This document shows, in pieces, positions 24,731-33,148 of a stretch of DNA of 64,000 nucleotides. Source of the stretch: Candidatus Nitrospira nitrosa (GTDB lineage: Bacteria > Nitrospirota > Nitrospiria > Nitrospirales > Nitrospiraceae); the NCBI RefSeq assembly GCF_001458735.1, contig NZ_CZQA01000001.1, positions 992,001 to 1,056,000 of the forward strand, in the 5' to 3' direction. Positions within the stretch are counted from its first letter, which is position 1. Each line of letters opens with the position of its first letter. Made by a program: the position numbers and the translations under genes. The notes below the pieces were generated by a model, which was not told the origin of the DNA, did not search any database, and saw only the letters and a list, made by a program, of their open reading frames with translations.

Positions 24731-25351
24731 ATGCAGAAGCCAGTTGTGGTGTGTTTAGACCTGGAGGGTGTGCTCGTTCCCGAGATTTGGATTAACGTCG
24801 CGCTGAAGACTGGGATTGATGAGTTGAAGGTGACCACCCGGGAGATGCCGGACTATGACCAGCTCATGAAGCAACGAATGGGGATTCTCGATCGACATGG
24901 CTTGAAGATCGGTGAGATTCAAAAGGTCATCGCCGAAATGGGTCCGTTGGAAGGGGCCATTGACTTCCTCGGCTGGCTGCGGGAGCGCGGTCAAGTGGTC
25001 ATCTTGTCCGACACGTTCTATCAGTTTGCTCAGCCCCTTATGCGGCAGTTGGGCTTTCCAACACTCTTCTGTAATCAGCTTGATATTGATGCGCAGGGCC
25101 GAATCGTGAACTACCACATGCGGATGGAGAATCCAAAGAAACATGCGGTCGCCTCGCTGAAGGCATTGAATTTTTTTACCGTCGCTGCGGGGGACTCGTA
25201 CAATGATATTGGGATGTTAAGGGAAGCTGATAAAGGGTTTTTCTTCAGGCCGCCGGGCCATTTGCCCAAAGAATTCCCGTCATTTCCAGTGACGCATACC
25301 TACGGCGAGCTTCAGGAGCGGTTTGTCAACATCGGCTGTTTCTCAGTCTGA
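24731..25351 (+). CDS. thrH: Phosphoserine phosphatase / homoserine phosphotransferase
   Basis: 206 residues, the same length as characterised ThrH. ATG 24731 follows AGGAGAAGGA and gives MQKPVVVCLDLEGVLVPEIW, where the HAD nucleophile is the first Asp of DLEG. Further HAD landmarks: VILSDTFYQF (motif II Ser) and AAGDSYNDIGML (motif IV). The PDYDQLMKQRMGILDRHGLK segment is specific to ThrH. It removes phosphate from phosphoserine for serine synthesis and can transfer it to homoserine. Likely replaces SerB in this organism. The porin gene converges 122 bp beyond its stop. Confidence 0.94.
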   Translation: MQKPVVVCLDLEGVLVPEIWINVALKTGIDELKVTTREMPDYDQLMKQRMGILDRHGLKIGEIQKVIAEMGPLEGAIDFLGWLRERGQVVILSDTFYQFAQPLMRQLGFPTLFCNQLDIDAQGRIVNYHMRMENPKKHAVASLKALNFFTVAAGDSYNDIGMLREADKGFFFRPPGHLPKEFPSFPVTHTYGELQERFVNIGCFSV

Positions 25352-25472
25352 AGCGTGCCAGCTAAATTGAATGAAGTTGTGCGAGGTTTGATCTCGAGGC
25401 CCAGAGTTTCCAGTACAGTACTCCCGATTGCCGAGTCTGTCCATCTCCTCCCTAGGCTGTCGCGGTACTCCA

Positions 25473-27200
25473 TCAGAAGTTGATCCAAAGCTGAGCATAG
25501 GCCCAGTCTTGACCAACTGCTCGTCGCCCGAGATTTTGAGAAATGTACGAACCGGGAAAGAGGTGACCGTACCCTGCCTGAAAGGCAACCATACCTTGCA
25601 TGAAGAAGTGCGTCAAAGCAACGTCCACCTCGTCTCCGATATGGGTCTTGGTATTACCTGGTTGAGAGAAGACGTAGACACCTTGACTGGCTCGGTACCA
25701 ATTGTCCTTCGCATTGGCAAGATGGAGGTTGGTGTACCATATTTCGATATGATCATCCGGAGAGAGACGGGCCTGGAAGTTTCCTGAAAAGCTCATCATG
25801 TTTTTCCATCCCATCACATCCATGTACCCCATATGGATGTGGTTCGTCGGGAAAAAATTTTCAAAGGTATTGGCCGTCTTACATGCTCCGTAGGCTCCGT
25901 TCGATAATGTGCAATTTGCACGACCGTCACCGGACGCATAATCAAAATTGAATGCGATGCGAGGCTTACCGGGCAAGTTAAATGCTGTGTATCCGATCCA
26001 GTTTCTGGTAGCCCAGGCGTTGATGTGGAGACATTTCCCTTCTCCTCCGGGATCACCACAGAGGCTACTGGCACTGCCGGCGGTGTCCCCCATCTGGCCG
26101 AATTGGTAGACCACCTCACTTGAGAAGTCGAAGTAGCCTTTTTTCATGGCAATCCGGTTTCCGATGACATGGCGGGTTTGATTCCCATGCTTGGGAGTCC
26201 CAAGTCCTTGGAAGGAGACATCGCCCCCTCCAAGATTGTTTTTGTAATAGATGTAGAAGGGTTCGATCAGAAAGCCTGGTACCGCCTTGATTTGATTGTA
26301 GAAGATAATAAAATCCGCATCACCAGCCGCATTTCTCGCCTGACCAGTGCCGCCGATATTCGGTCCGCCGCTTCCGAGGGTAGCGCCCTGCAGGAGATCG
26401 GTTTCCGCTGTACGAAACCAGCCGAGGTGCGTATCTATAATATTGGTCGAATACTGCAGCATCACCCCGTCAAATGACCATCCGGTATTGGCCCAATCAA
26501 AGTGACCGAAGAGGCTCTGATCTCCAAAGACGAGGTATTGTCGTCCTGCCTTGAGTCCTAGTCCTTGGACGCCGGCAAAGTTTCGAATCAGCATGTAGCC
26601 GGCTCGGATTCCAAGGGTGCAGGCAGGTCGTACGTTTGCGGGGGTGGATCCAACAAGGGTCGAGCCGCAGGTATGAATGGCAGGATCTCCATTATTTCCC
26701 GCGCCATTCGCACCGACGGGCGTTCCATTCCCACCCCATGTTCTCGAGTCGATGAATTCCATGTAGAAATTGACGTCTGGTGAAAGATCGTACCCGATAC
26801 CTAATCGAGTCATCTGCTGGACGAATTGGTCGTTTGCCTTGCCAGGAAGGTTGTTGGCAACGAGTCCGGGTGCGTTACATTGGCCAGCGGCTCCAATACC
26901 GCCACCAAAGCAGACATTGGTCCGATACTCTGGTCTCACACGCATGTCGGCACGCATCCAGAGATTTTTCAGATTGAAATTGCGACCGATCTTTGGATCG
27001 AACGGCTCATACGCCTCTTTCTGGGGAATACCCCGCCCGATGACGATGGGGTTCGTGATTTTTTCTCCCTCAGGGAGTTGAAAGGCCGCTTGTACTGTGG
27101 AATGACCTGCGAAGAGACTGACCACGGTCAGGAATTGTACAAGTGCGTTCTTTGCGTATCCGGACTTCTTCGGTGTTCCCATACCATTCAGTGTGTCCAT
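25473..27200 (-). CDS. Outer-membrane beta-barrel porin (alginate-export-like)
   Basis: 575 residues from ATG 27200; other in-frame starts exist at 27239 and 27182 and none has a clear ribosome site. A signal peptide (NALVQFLTVVSLFAGHSTVQA) is followed by alternating aromatic/polar strands throughout: LWMRADMRVRPEYRTN, FVQQMTRLGIGYDLSPDVNFYMEFIDSR, GLKAGRQYLVFGDQSLFGHFDW and a C-terminal AYAQLWINF ending in phenylalanine. This fits the alginate_exp family (PF13372), common in nitrite oxidisers. Substrate unknown. It stands alone. Four cysteines in periplasmic/loop segments are slightly unusual for a barrel. Confidence 0.85.
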   Translation of the reverse strand: MDTLNGMGTPKKSGYAKNALVQFLTVVSLFAGHSTVQAAFQLPEGEKITNPIVIGRGIPQKEAYEPFDPKIGRNFNLKNLWMRADMRVRPEYRTNVCFGGGIGAAGQCNAPGLVANNLPGKANDQFVQQMTRLGIGYDLSPDVNFYMEFIDSRTWGGNGTPVGANGAGNNGDPAIHTCGSTLVGSTPANVRPACTLGIRAGYMLIRNFAGVQGLGLKAGRQYLVFGDQSLFGHFDWANTGWSFDGVMLQYSTNIIDTHLGWFRTAETDLLQGATLGSGGPNIGGTGQARNAAGDADFIIFYNQIKAVPGFLIEPFYIYYKNNLGGGDVSFQGLGTPKHGNQTRHVIGNRIAMKKGYFDFSSEVVYQFGQMGDTAGSASSLCGDPGGEGKCLHINAWATRNWIGYTAFNLPGKPRIAFNFDYASGDGRANCTLSNGAYGACKTANTFENFFPTNHIHMGYMDVMGWKNMMSFSGNFQARLSPDDHIEIWYTNLHLANAKDNWYRASQGVYVFSQPGNTKTHIGDEVDVALTHFFMQGMVAFQAGYGHLFPGSYISQNLGRRAVGQDWAYAQLWINF

Positions 27201-27429
27201 AATGTCGTTAGACAGGCGGATATCATCTAGTGCTCTCATCGTCAGGTGGATTTGGTTGCGGTCTCAAAAACCCAAGGGATTTACGTACGAACCCGAGGGG
27301 GAGAACAGCTGGGCCAGGGTGTCCAACCATCGTCACGAAGATCTTGATGAGTGTGAAGCTACGAGATGTGGGTGAGGCGGCTGTCTTTCTCCTTTATGAG
27401 GGTGGTCAAGCTGGGTGAGCCTATTTGGG

Positions 27430-27729
27430 TCATACGGGGCCGGACTTAGATAATGCTGATGGACTCGTCTCTTCAGACTTGGGTTCGGCCGTGAGTTCTT
27501 CTTCGGCTTCTTTGAGGGAGGCCTGAAGGTCTTGTTCTACCATTTTGACTTCCTGCTGTATCATATTGAGCTCCGGCTCGACGGATTTGCGAAGATCTTC
27601 AGCCGTATCTTTAAAGCCCCTGATGGCTTTCCCAACTTGACGACCGACTTCCGGCAGTTCTTTGGGTCCAAAGAGGAGAAAGGCGATGATCAAAATGATG
27701 AGGATCTCGCCTGCGCCCAGTCCAAACAT
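27430..27729 (-). CDS. Tat translocase subunit TatA/TatB-like (copy 1)
   Basis: 99 residues. N-terminal membrane helix MFGLGAGEILIILIIAFLLFGPKELPEVGRQ with the FGPKELP hinge, followed by an amphipathic helix (VGKAIRGFKDTAEDLRKS) and a long acidic coiled tail (EVKMVEQDLQASLKEAEEELTAE). Part of the twin-arginine protein exporter. The E in GAGEI and the longer tail are more TatB-like than the neighbour, but TatA and TatB cannot be separated with certainty. No tatC lies nearby. Confidence 0.93.
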   Translation of the reverse strand: MFGLGAGEILIILIIAFLLFGPKELPEVGRQVGKAIRGFKDTAEDLRKSVEPELNMIQQEVKMVEQDLQASLKEAEEELTAEPKSEETSPSALSKSGPV

Positions 27730-27795
27730 GATTGGTTATTGCGGTAATTGTCTGACGGCGCCCCGTCATTTGTTCATCCACCTGGGGGTGGGCTG

Positions 27796-28080
27796 TCAGC
27801 CTTGTTTCACCTGAGTGGGTTGGGTGGTCGCGGGCCCGGGCGATGGAGTTGGTTCAGTGTGCGTGCCGACCTGAGCAGCAGCGCTAGCCTGAGGGGCACC
27901 ATGTAAAGGCTGTTCGCCTGGCGTGACATCGATCGCGTCGGCTTCATGAACCGATTTCTTAAAACCCTTGATGGCTTTACCGAGCCCTTCTCCCAATTGG
28001 GGCAGTTTCCCTGCACCGAAGATTATCAGCACAATAATCAGGATCAGGAGTAGTTCCATCCAACCAAATGAGCCGAACAT
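27796..28080 (-). CDS. tatA: Tat translocase subunit TatA-like (copy 2)
   Basis: 94 residues. [44 protein letters not shown] is the standard TatA pattern: membrane helix, FGAGKLP hinge and amphipathic helix. The tail is proline/threonine-rich and low complexity ([16 protein letters not shown]). It lies 66 bp before copy 1 in the same direction, so they are probably co-transcribed. Confidence 0.93.
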   Translation of the reverse strand: MFGSFGWMELLLILIIVLIIFGAGKLPQLGEGLGKAIKGFKKSVHEADAIDVTPGEQPLHGAPQASAAAQVGTHTEPTPSPGPATTQPTQVKQG

Positions 28081-28202
28081 GATTTCCTCTGATCGATAGG
28101 GACTACTGTGTCTGTCGATGACATGACAGAGTAGTGTAATTGCGCACCCGTTATCCCCCCGAGGCTATCTGAATATTCAGGGACAAGTCAAGGAGCAGGG
28201 TT

Positions 28203-29294
28203 TCATGACGAGGGTGGGAAGGGTTGTATGATGCCACCACCAAGAACATCGTCTCCACTATAGAATACAGCCGATTGTCCAGGACTTAATGCTCGCTGGG
28301 GCTGGCTGAATTGGACATGTAAGGCCGACGAGTTCAGCGGTGTGAGTGTTGCGAGCGTCGGCGGCGTTGCATACCGGACCTTCACGTACACTTCTGTACT
28401 CTGAGATGGGAAATCGGGAGCAAACATATTCAGGTCGTTGACGGTGCATTCTGAGTGCAGTCGTTCGGCCGGCCCGAGCACGACTGTATTGGTGGTCGGG
28501 TGTACCTGATGAACGTAAAGACGCTGGCCTGTGGCAATACCAAGGCCGCGACGCTGTCCGGGTGTATAGAACGCAATACCGTCATGTCGACCCAGTGGAC
28601 GGCCCTCCTGGTCAATAAACAATCCCTGCTTCATTGAATGGGGCGCCTCTTTTTCCAGAAACGTTCGATAATCACCCTGACTCACGAAGCAGATCTCCTG
28701 GCTTTCCTTAAGCTCTTCCACGGGGAGGCCCAGCGCCTCGGCTTCTCTCCAGACTGCGGCTTTCTCCATACTGCCCAAGGGAAAGAGGAGACGAGGGAGC
28801 CATTCAGCCCGCAGGCGATAGAGAAAGTATGTTTGGTCTTTTCGAGGATCGACTGACCGTGAGAGGACGAAGAATCTTCGGTGGTCATGCAATCGCGCGT
28901 AGTGCCCGGTTGCCACATAGTCGAATCTGCGTTGTAGCGCCAGCTCAATAAGGGTATGAATCTTTACCCGTTCATTACATCGGACACAGGGGTTGGGTGT
29001 CGTACCAGTGGTATAACCTTGGATGAAGTCGTCGATGACAGCCTGGCGAAATGTATGCCGGGTATCAACGACCTCGTGCGGGATGTCGAGGAGTTTCGCG
29101 ACATGCCGTGCGATTCCAACCTTGCAACAGCCTCGCTCTTGCCACTTCTTTGATGTGGCGGTTGCGTCGTCTTCATGTTCCCATACCTGAAGGGTGATGC
29201 CATGGACGTCATAGCCTTGGCGGACGAGCAATGCAGCGGCGACGGAGCTATCAACGCCCCCGCTCATACCTAAGAGCACAGATTTCCGATTCAT
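28203..29294 (-). CDS. mnmA: tRNA-specific 2-thiouridylase
   Basis: 363 residues, normal for the family. It puts sulfur on U34 of tRNA-Lys, -Glu and -Gln. PP-loop LLGMSGGVDSSVAAALL at the N-terminus, the catalytic cysteine in GTTPNPCVRCNERVK, the second in ESQEICFVSQGDY, and the C-terminal beta-barrel (VRYATPPTLATL). Ends with HVQFSQPQRALSPGQSAVFYSGDDVLGGGII, a typical finish. It is in the same run as the GidA/MnmE pair that modifies the same wobble uridines, 4 kb upstream. Confidence 0.97.
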   Translation of the reverse strand: MNRKSVLLGMSGGVDSSVAAALLVRQGYDVHGITLQVWEHEDDATATSKKWQERGCCKVGIARHVAKLLDIPHEVVDTRHTFRQAVIDDFIQGYTTGTTPNPCVRCNERVKIHTLIELALQRRFDYVATGHYARLHDHRRFFVLSRSVDPRKDQTYFLYRLRAEWLPRLLFPLGSMEKAAVWREAEALGLPVEELKESQEICFVSQGDYRTFLEKEAPHSMKQGLFIDQEGRPLGRHDGIAFYTPGQRRGLGIATGQRLYVHQVHPTTNTVVLGPAERLHSECTVNDLNMFAPDFPSQSTEVYVKVRYATPPTLATLTPLNSSALHVQFSQPQRALSPGQSAVFYSGDDVLGGGIIQPFPPSS

Positions 29295-29558
29295 AGAATC
29301 GACATTGTACCGAGGGTCTAGGGGAAAGGGCTAGTCTACATTATGAGTAGCGATGTCTATCAGAACTTCAGCAATGGTGGCGCGACGGTATCCGTCGCAC
29401 GTCCGGTCATCAAGCATGAAGGGTACTTCGTGTTGGAAGTCCAACCCCTCGTGCAAGACAGTCCATGATGTCTGTGCTTCAGGTGGTGTTGTCCATCGTT
29501 GATATTCGGGACCATGAGTCTGGCGAAAGCGTCCGGACTGTCCCGAGGTTTAGGGAGG

Positions 29559-30002
29559 CTAGAGGCTGGTTGAACGGGCCTTCCCCCGATAGGTGGTGGT
29601 GTCATGAGGGTTTTTGGAGGAGGACTGCTCTTCCACCCATTTATGGGCACCCATATCGCACATGCCATGGAAATGAGCCCCATCCTCGATAGAGATGCCC
29701 GGTGTACGGATATCGCCAATGAGGATGCCTGGTTTCTGGATTTGGATTTTGGCTGTTGCAGAGATGGTGGCATTGACTTTACCGCTTGTGATGAGGACAC
29801 CCGCGGAGATCACCCCTTTCACGATGGCTTGCTCGCCGATAATGAGGGTGCCACTGGTGGTGATTTCTCCTTCCACCCGACCGTCAATTCGTATGGTGCC
29901 GTCAAAATTTAAGCTGCCTCGAAAGTCGACTCCCTTGCTGAGGAAGGTAAAGTTGTCGTCGGGAGCGGTGTCGGTTACTTGTTTTTCTCCGATAGCCCAC
30001 AT
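29559..30002 (-). CDS. Bactofilin (copy 1)
   Basis: 147 residues from ATG 30002. Bactofilins polymerise without nucleotide through a right-handed beta-helix. The repeats are plain: NFTFLSKGVDFRGSLNFDGTIRIDGRVEGEIT, TSGTLIIGEQAIVKGVI, AGVLITSGKVNATIS, KIQIQKPGILIGDI, TPGISIEDGAHFHG. A C-terminal unstructured tail (KWVEEQSSSKNPHDTTTYR) follows. Directly downstream of the second bactofilin and parB. Confidence 0.95.
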   Translation of the reverse strand: MWAIGEKQVTDTAPDDNFTFLSKGVDFRGSLNFDGTIRIDGRVEGEITTSGTLIIGEQAIVKGVISAGVLITSGKVNATISATAKIQIQKPGILIGDIRTPGISIEDGAHFHGMCDMGAHKWVEEQSSSKNPHDTTTYRGKARSTSL

Positions 30003-30123
30003 GAGCGTTCTCTGCTCCTCGTGACAAGCCCGTTGACGAGGAAGTGGTGAACGTAGCACACGGCGTATAAGGCTCGTAGCAAGCTACCGTGCGTCCCTCA
30101 CTCACCACTCCGACGGTATTCCG

Positions 30124-30615
30124 CTAGACGGTCAGCCTGCGAACGGGTGGCTCATTCGCGGTTCCAACGGAATGAATCGGGAGATCTTTGTGCACGGGGC
30201 GGGCCTGTTGTTCCATCTCCAACGTTCCGTTGAATAAGACGCCTTCTTCCATAGAGAGCATTGGAGTGGTGACGCCACCGTTGATTACTGCTGGTGCCCG
30301 CAATTTCATCTTTTCTCGTGCGGTGATATCTCCGGTGATCTTTCCCTTACACACAATAGTCCCGGCCGTAACTTTGGCGTTGAGGATAGCATCTTCGCCA
30401 ACAAGTAAAATGCCGTCCGTATGAATTTCTCCCTCGAGGGTTCCATCAATTCGCACGGTGCCGTTGTAGGAGATGGTCCCCTTGAACACGACTCCTTTAC
30501 CGACGAAGGCGCTGACCTCTTGGCCGGTGTCGGGCCGTGGCATATCGAGTGCCGAGCTCATGGCATCCAAGTCCTTGTCCTCCGTGCGTCTACCATCTTG
30601 CTTATCTTTCCACAT
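30124..30615 (-). CDS. Bactofilin (copy 2)
   Basis: 163 residues from ATG 30615, preceded by GAGGAGGGG. The beta-helix core runs AFVGKGVVFKGTISYNGTVRIDGTLEGEIH, TDGILLVGEDAILNAKV, GTIVCKGKITGDIT, KMKLRAPAVINGG and TPMLSMEEGVLFNGTLEM. The N-terminal 30 residues are charged and disordered (MWKDKQDGRRTEDKDLD). It lies between parB and the other bactofilin with the same orientation. In Myxococcus, bactofilins form a scaffold that positions ParABC; the arrangement here makes a similar link plausible. Confidence 0.95.
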   Translation of the reverse strand: MWKDKQDGRRTEDKDLDAMSSALDMPRPDTGQEVSAFVGKGVVFKGTISYNGTVRIDGTLEGEIHTDGILLVGEDAILNAKVTAGTIVCKGKITGDITAREKMKLRAPAVINGGVTTPMLSMEEGVLFNGTLEMEQQARPVHKDLPIHSVGTANEPPVRRLTV

Positions 30616-30773
30616 ACGAACCCCTCCTCTCACAATGTGGGTAGCCCCAGACAGCACAAACGGTGCGGTGCCGTTATGTTCCATATCGGCTGGTTTGGGG
30701 TAGATATTTAGTGGTTGAAGAGGGGGGAGCAAAATATTGTGGTTTAGGAGGGGCGGGTAGGGTGGGCCCGGTA

Positions 30774-31622
30774 TTAACCCAAGATAGTTTCTACGAGCCC
30801 GTCAAGTTCATCGGAGGAGAAGTACTGGATAACGAGTTTCCCGCCTTGACCTTGGGGGTGGAGGGTCACTTTGGTTCCCAGACGTTTTTGCAGTCTCTCT
30901 TCAAGATCTCGCCATTGTGTGCTGTGGGCGGTGCGTCCGACCTGTTTTTTGCCGATGATGGATCCCTCGACGAGCTTCTCTGTCTCGCGCACAGATAGAT
31001 TTCCTGCTGTCACCAGTTTGGCCACGCGGAGTTGCGATTCTGGTGTGGACAGGCTGAGAAGCGCCTTGGCATGACCGGTGGAAAGGGTTCCGTCTTCCAC
31101 AAGAAGCTGCAGATCGGGGTGGAGATGGGTCAGCCGGATGAAGTTTGCCACCGAAGAACGGTCACGGCCCACCTTGGTGGCAACGGCTTCTTGGGTCAGT
31201 CCGAATTCTTTCATCATGCGTGAATAGGCGCGAGCTGTCTCCATCGGGTTCAAGTCTTCCCGTTGGAGATTTTCCACGAGCGCAAGGAGTAAGGCTTCCT
31301 GATCCGTACAGTTCTTGAGGACAGCCGGGATGACGGTCAGTCCTGCCTCTTTGGAGGCTCGCCAGCGGCGTTCTCCGGCTATTAACTCATAGGTGCCGTC
31401 GCCCTTACGGCGGACCATAATGGGTTGAATAACGCCGCTTTCCTTAATGGATGCCGTCAGCTCAGCAAGTTCTTGCTGAAGGAAGGTGTGGCGTGGCTGG
31501 TAGCGATTCGGAACAATCTTATCGACCGCGATCCGTTGTACGTCCGCGGTGTCTTCGGTCCTGGTCATCCGGGAGGCGGGCAGCAGTGCCTCGAGTCCTT
31601 TACCGAGGGCTTTTTTCTCCAT
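30774..31622 (-). CDS. parB: Chromosome-partitioning protein ParB
   Basis: 282 residues from ATG 31622; TTG at 31628 is nearer to the AAGGAG site and remains an alternative. N-terminal KKALGKGLEALLP box that contacts ParA, then RYQPRH, GVIQPIMVRR, YELIAGERRWRASK with the CTP-binding GERRxRA motif, LVENLQREDLNPMETARAY, the HTH GLTQEAVATKVGRDRSSVANFIRLT, and a C-terminal dimerisation helix. It binds parS, two copies of which flank rsmG here. The start overlaps the end of parA by 23 bases. Confidence 0.97.
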   Translation of the reverse strand: MEKKALGKGLEALLPASRMTRTEDTADVQRIAVDKIVPNRYQPRHTFLQQELAELTASIKESGVIQPIMVRRKGDGTYELIAGERRWRASKEAGLTVIPAVLKNCTDQEALLLALVENLQREDLNPMETARAYSRMMKEFGLTQEAVATKVGRDRSSVANFIRLTHLHPDLQLLVEDGTLSTGHAKALLSLSTPESQLRVAKLVTAGNLSVRETEKLVEGSIIGKKQVGRTAHSTQWRDLEERLQKRLGTKVTLHPQGQGGKLVIQYFSSDELDGLVETILG

Positions 31623-32376
31623 GGGCAATAAACTCCTTAGCTAGTGATACGTAAGATTGGGACCCGGAGGATGCCATGTTATACAAGATGCCTGGACGAC
31701 CGTAACTGGGTGCTTCTGCAAGCGCGACATTGCGGGGGATCACCGATTGGTACACCTTGTGCGCAAAATGAGAGCGTACTTGGTCTGCTACTTGTCGAGA
31801 AAGGCTGATTCGCGAATCAAACATGGTGAGGGCGATGCCCTCAATTTCTAGATGTGGATTATATGATTGACGGACAAGATCGATGCTTCCAATGAGTCTG
31901 GTCAGACCTTCCATCGCATAGTATTCGCATTGAACGGGTATGAGTACAGAATTGGCTGCTGTGAGAGCATTGATGGTCAGAATGCCAAGCGCCGGTGGAC
32001 AATCAAGGAGAATAAAGTCGTACTTGTTTCGTATTTCAGCAATGAGTGACCGAAGATGACCTTCTCGTCCTTCCAGATTCGCGAGCTCCACCTCGGCACC
32101 CGCAAGATCGGCATTGGCCGGCAAGAGGCTGAGTCCAGAAATAGTTGTTTCTATTATTGATTCTTGAATAGTGCTGTTTTTCACAAGACAGCTGTAGGTG
32201 CTGCTTTTCAATGTCCTCTGATCTACACCAAGGCCACTTGTTGCATTTCCTTGTGGATCCATATCAATCAATAATACATTTTTTCCCTCAAGAGCCACTG
32301 CTGTTGATAGATTGATGGCAGTGGTTGTCTTTCCCACACCACCTTTCTGATTAGCAACCGCTATAACTTTTCCCAC
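31600..32376 (-). CDS. parA: Chromosome-partitioning ATPase ParA (Soj)
   Basis: 258 residues starting at GTG 32376; AGGAG seven bases upstream decides this start, the longer frame having no such site. Deviant Walker A KGGVGKTTT at residues 11-19, DMDPQGN, the LLDCPPALG switch II region and a final VSLAKEFIAHGE. It makes ATP-dependent gradients on the nucleoid that move ParB-parS complexes. Lies 20 bp after the rsmG stop. Confidence 0.97.
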   Translation of the reverse strand: MGKVIAVANQKGGVGKTTTAINLSTAVALEGKNVLLIDMDPQGNATSGLGVDQRTLKSSTYSCLVKNSTIQESIIETTISGLSLLPANADLAGAEVELANLEGREGHLRSLIAEIRNKYDFILLDCPPALGILTINALTAANSVLIPVQCEYYAMEGLTRLIGSIDLVRQSYNPHLEIEGIALTMFDSRISLSRQVADQVRSHFAHKVYQSVIPRNVALAEAPSYGRPGILYNMASSGSQSYVSLAKEFIAHGEKSPR

Positions 32377-32396
32377 GAGAAGACTCCTAGGCGAAA

Positions 32397-33089
32397 TTAT
32401 GTTCCACGTGGAACAGCGTGAGGGGATAAGTCGACACGATATGAGAATGTTGAGACAGTTCGAGATCCATAGGCATGAGGTAATTCGAACGTGTAGTCGC
32501 CCGCAAAGTTCCAATCTCGAGGTAATAAGTTTCTATCAAATGGCCTAGCTGAATAGATAATCGCTTTGCCACCTTCATTCAGTAAGTACCGCGCTTTCTG
32601 AAAAATAAGTGAGGGATTAAGTGCTCTGGTTGTTAGATAGTCGTAGGTGATTCCGGCTGGACGTATACTACTGAATCGCTCAATAGTCCCCTGAAAAACA
32701 TCAACGCCTTTTAACCGTAGGAGGCCAACAATGAAATGCAGGAATGCTGATTTCTTGTGGGCTGGTTCAACCAATGTCACGCTAAGATCTGTTCTGATGA
32801 TTTTTAATGGGATTCCTGGAAAGCCTGCTCCAGCACCGACATCAAGAATATGGGAGCCAGCTCCGATATTCACGGCTTTTAGCGCCGCTAGTGAATCAAT
32901 GAAGTGTTTGACAATCACTTCCTCATCTTTAGTGATGGCAGTGAGATTGAATGATTGATTCCAAATCTTGAGCTGTTTCAGATACAGAAGAAATAGTTGC
33001 GCATGGAACGGTTCAATCGTGATGCCAATTTCACTTGCGCCTTCATGAAGTAGCTGCTCAAGTTCTCCAGGTTGTTCCACGTGGAACAA
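32397..33089 (-). CDS. rsmG: 16S rRNA m7G527 methyltransferase
   Basis: 230 residues. SAM-binding core ILDVGAGAGFPGIPLKI, then VTLVEPAHKKSAFLHF, and YDYLTTRALNPSL. The start is uncertain: TTG 33089 or GTG 33080 with no ribosome site, and no ATG in a good position. Strikingly, the first codons (TTC CAC GTG GAA CAA, read FHVEQ) and the last codons (GTT CCA CGT GGA ACA, read VPRGT) are both made of the 16-bp parS palindrome in different frames. It sits between mnmG and parA, in the usual order. Confidence 0.93.
   Translation of the reverse strand: MFHVEQPGELEQLLHEGASEIGITIEPFHAQLFLLYLKQLKIWNQSFNLTAITKDEEVIVKHFIDSLAALKAVNIGAGSHILDVGAGAGFPGIPLKIIRTDLSVTLVEPAHKKSAFLHFIVGLLRLKGVDVFQGTIERFSSIRPAGITYDYLTTRALNPSLIFQKARYLLNEGGKAIIYSARPFDRNLLPRDWNFAGDYTFELPHAYGSRTVSTFSYRVDLSPHAVPRGT
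32400..32415. promoter_or_regulatory. parS site 1 (rsmG 3' end)
   Basis: TGTTCCACGTGGAACA, a perfect 16-bp palindrome matching the bacterial ParB-binding consensus (TGTTNCACGTGAAACA type). It overlaps the last codons of rsmG and lies just ahead of the parA start. Confidence 0.93.
33073..33088. promoter_or_regulatory. parS site 2 (rsmG 5' end)
   Basis: A second identical TGTTCCACGTGGAACA, 673 bp from the first, covering the first codons of rsmG. Confidence 0.93.
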
Positions 33090-33148
33090 TTACGCTGATA
33101 CCGAGAGGAGGTCAATAGAAAAGGTAGCTATCAAGAATTTTCAGGTAG

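Noticed and set aside
29360-29800. Minus-strand 146-residue ORF overlapping the first bactofilin
   Set aside because: Out of frame with a clear beta-helix gene, and no family features or ribosome site.
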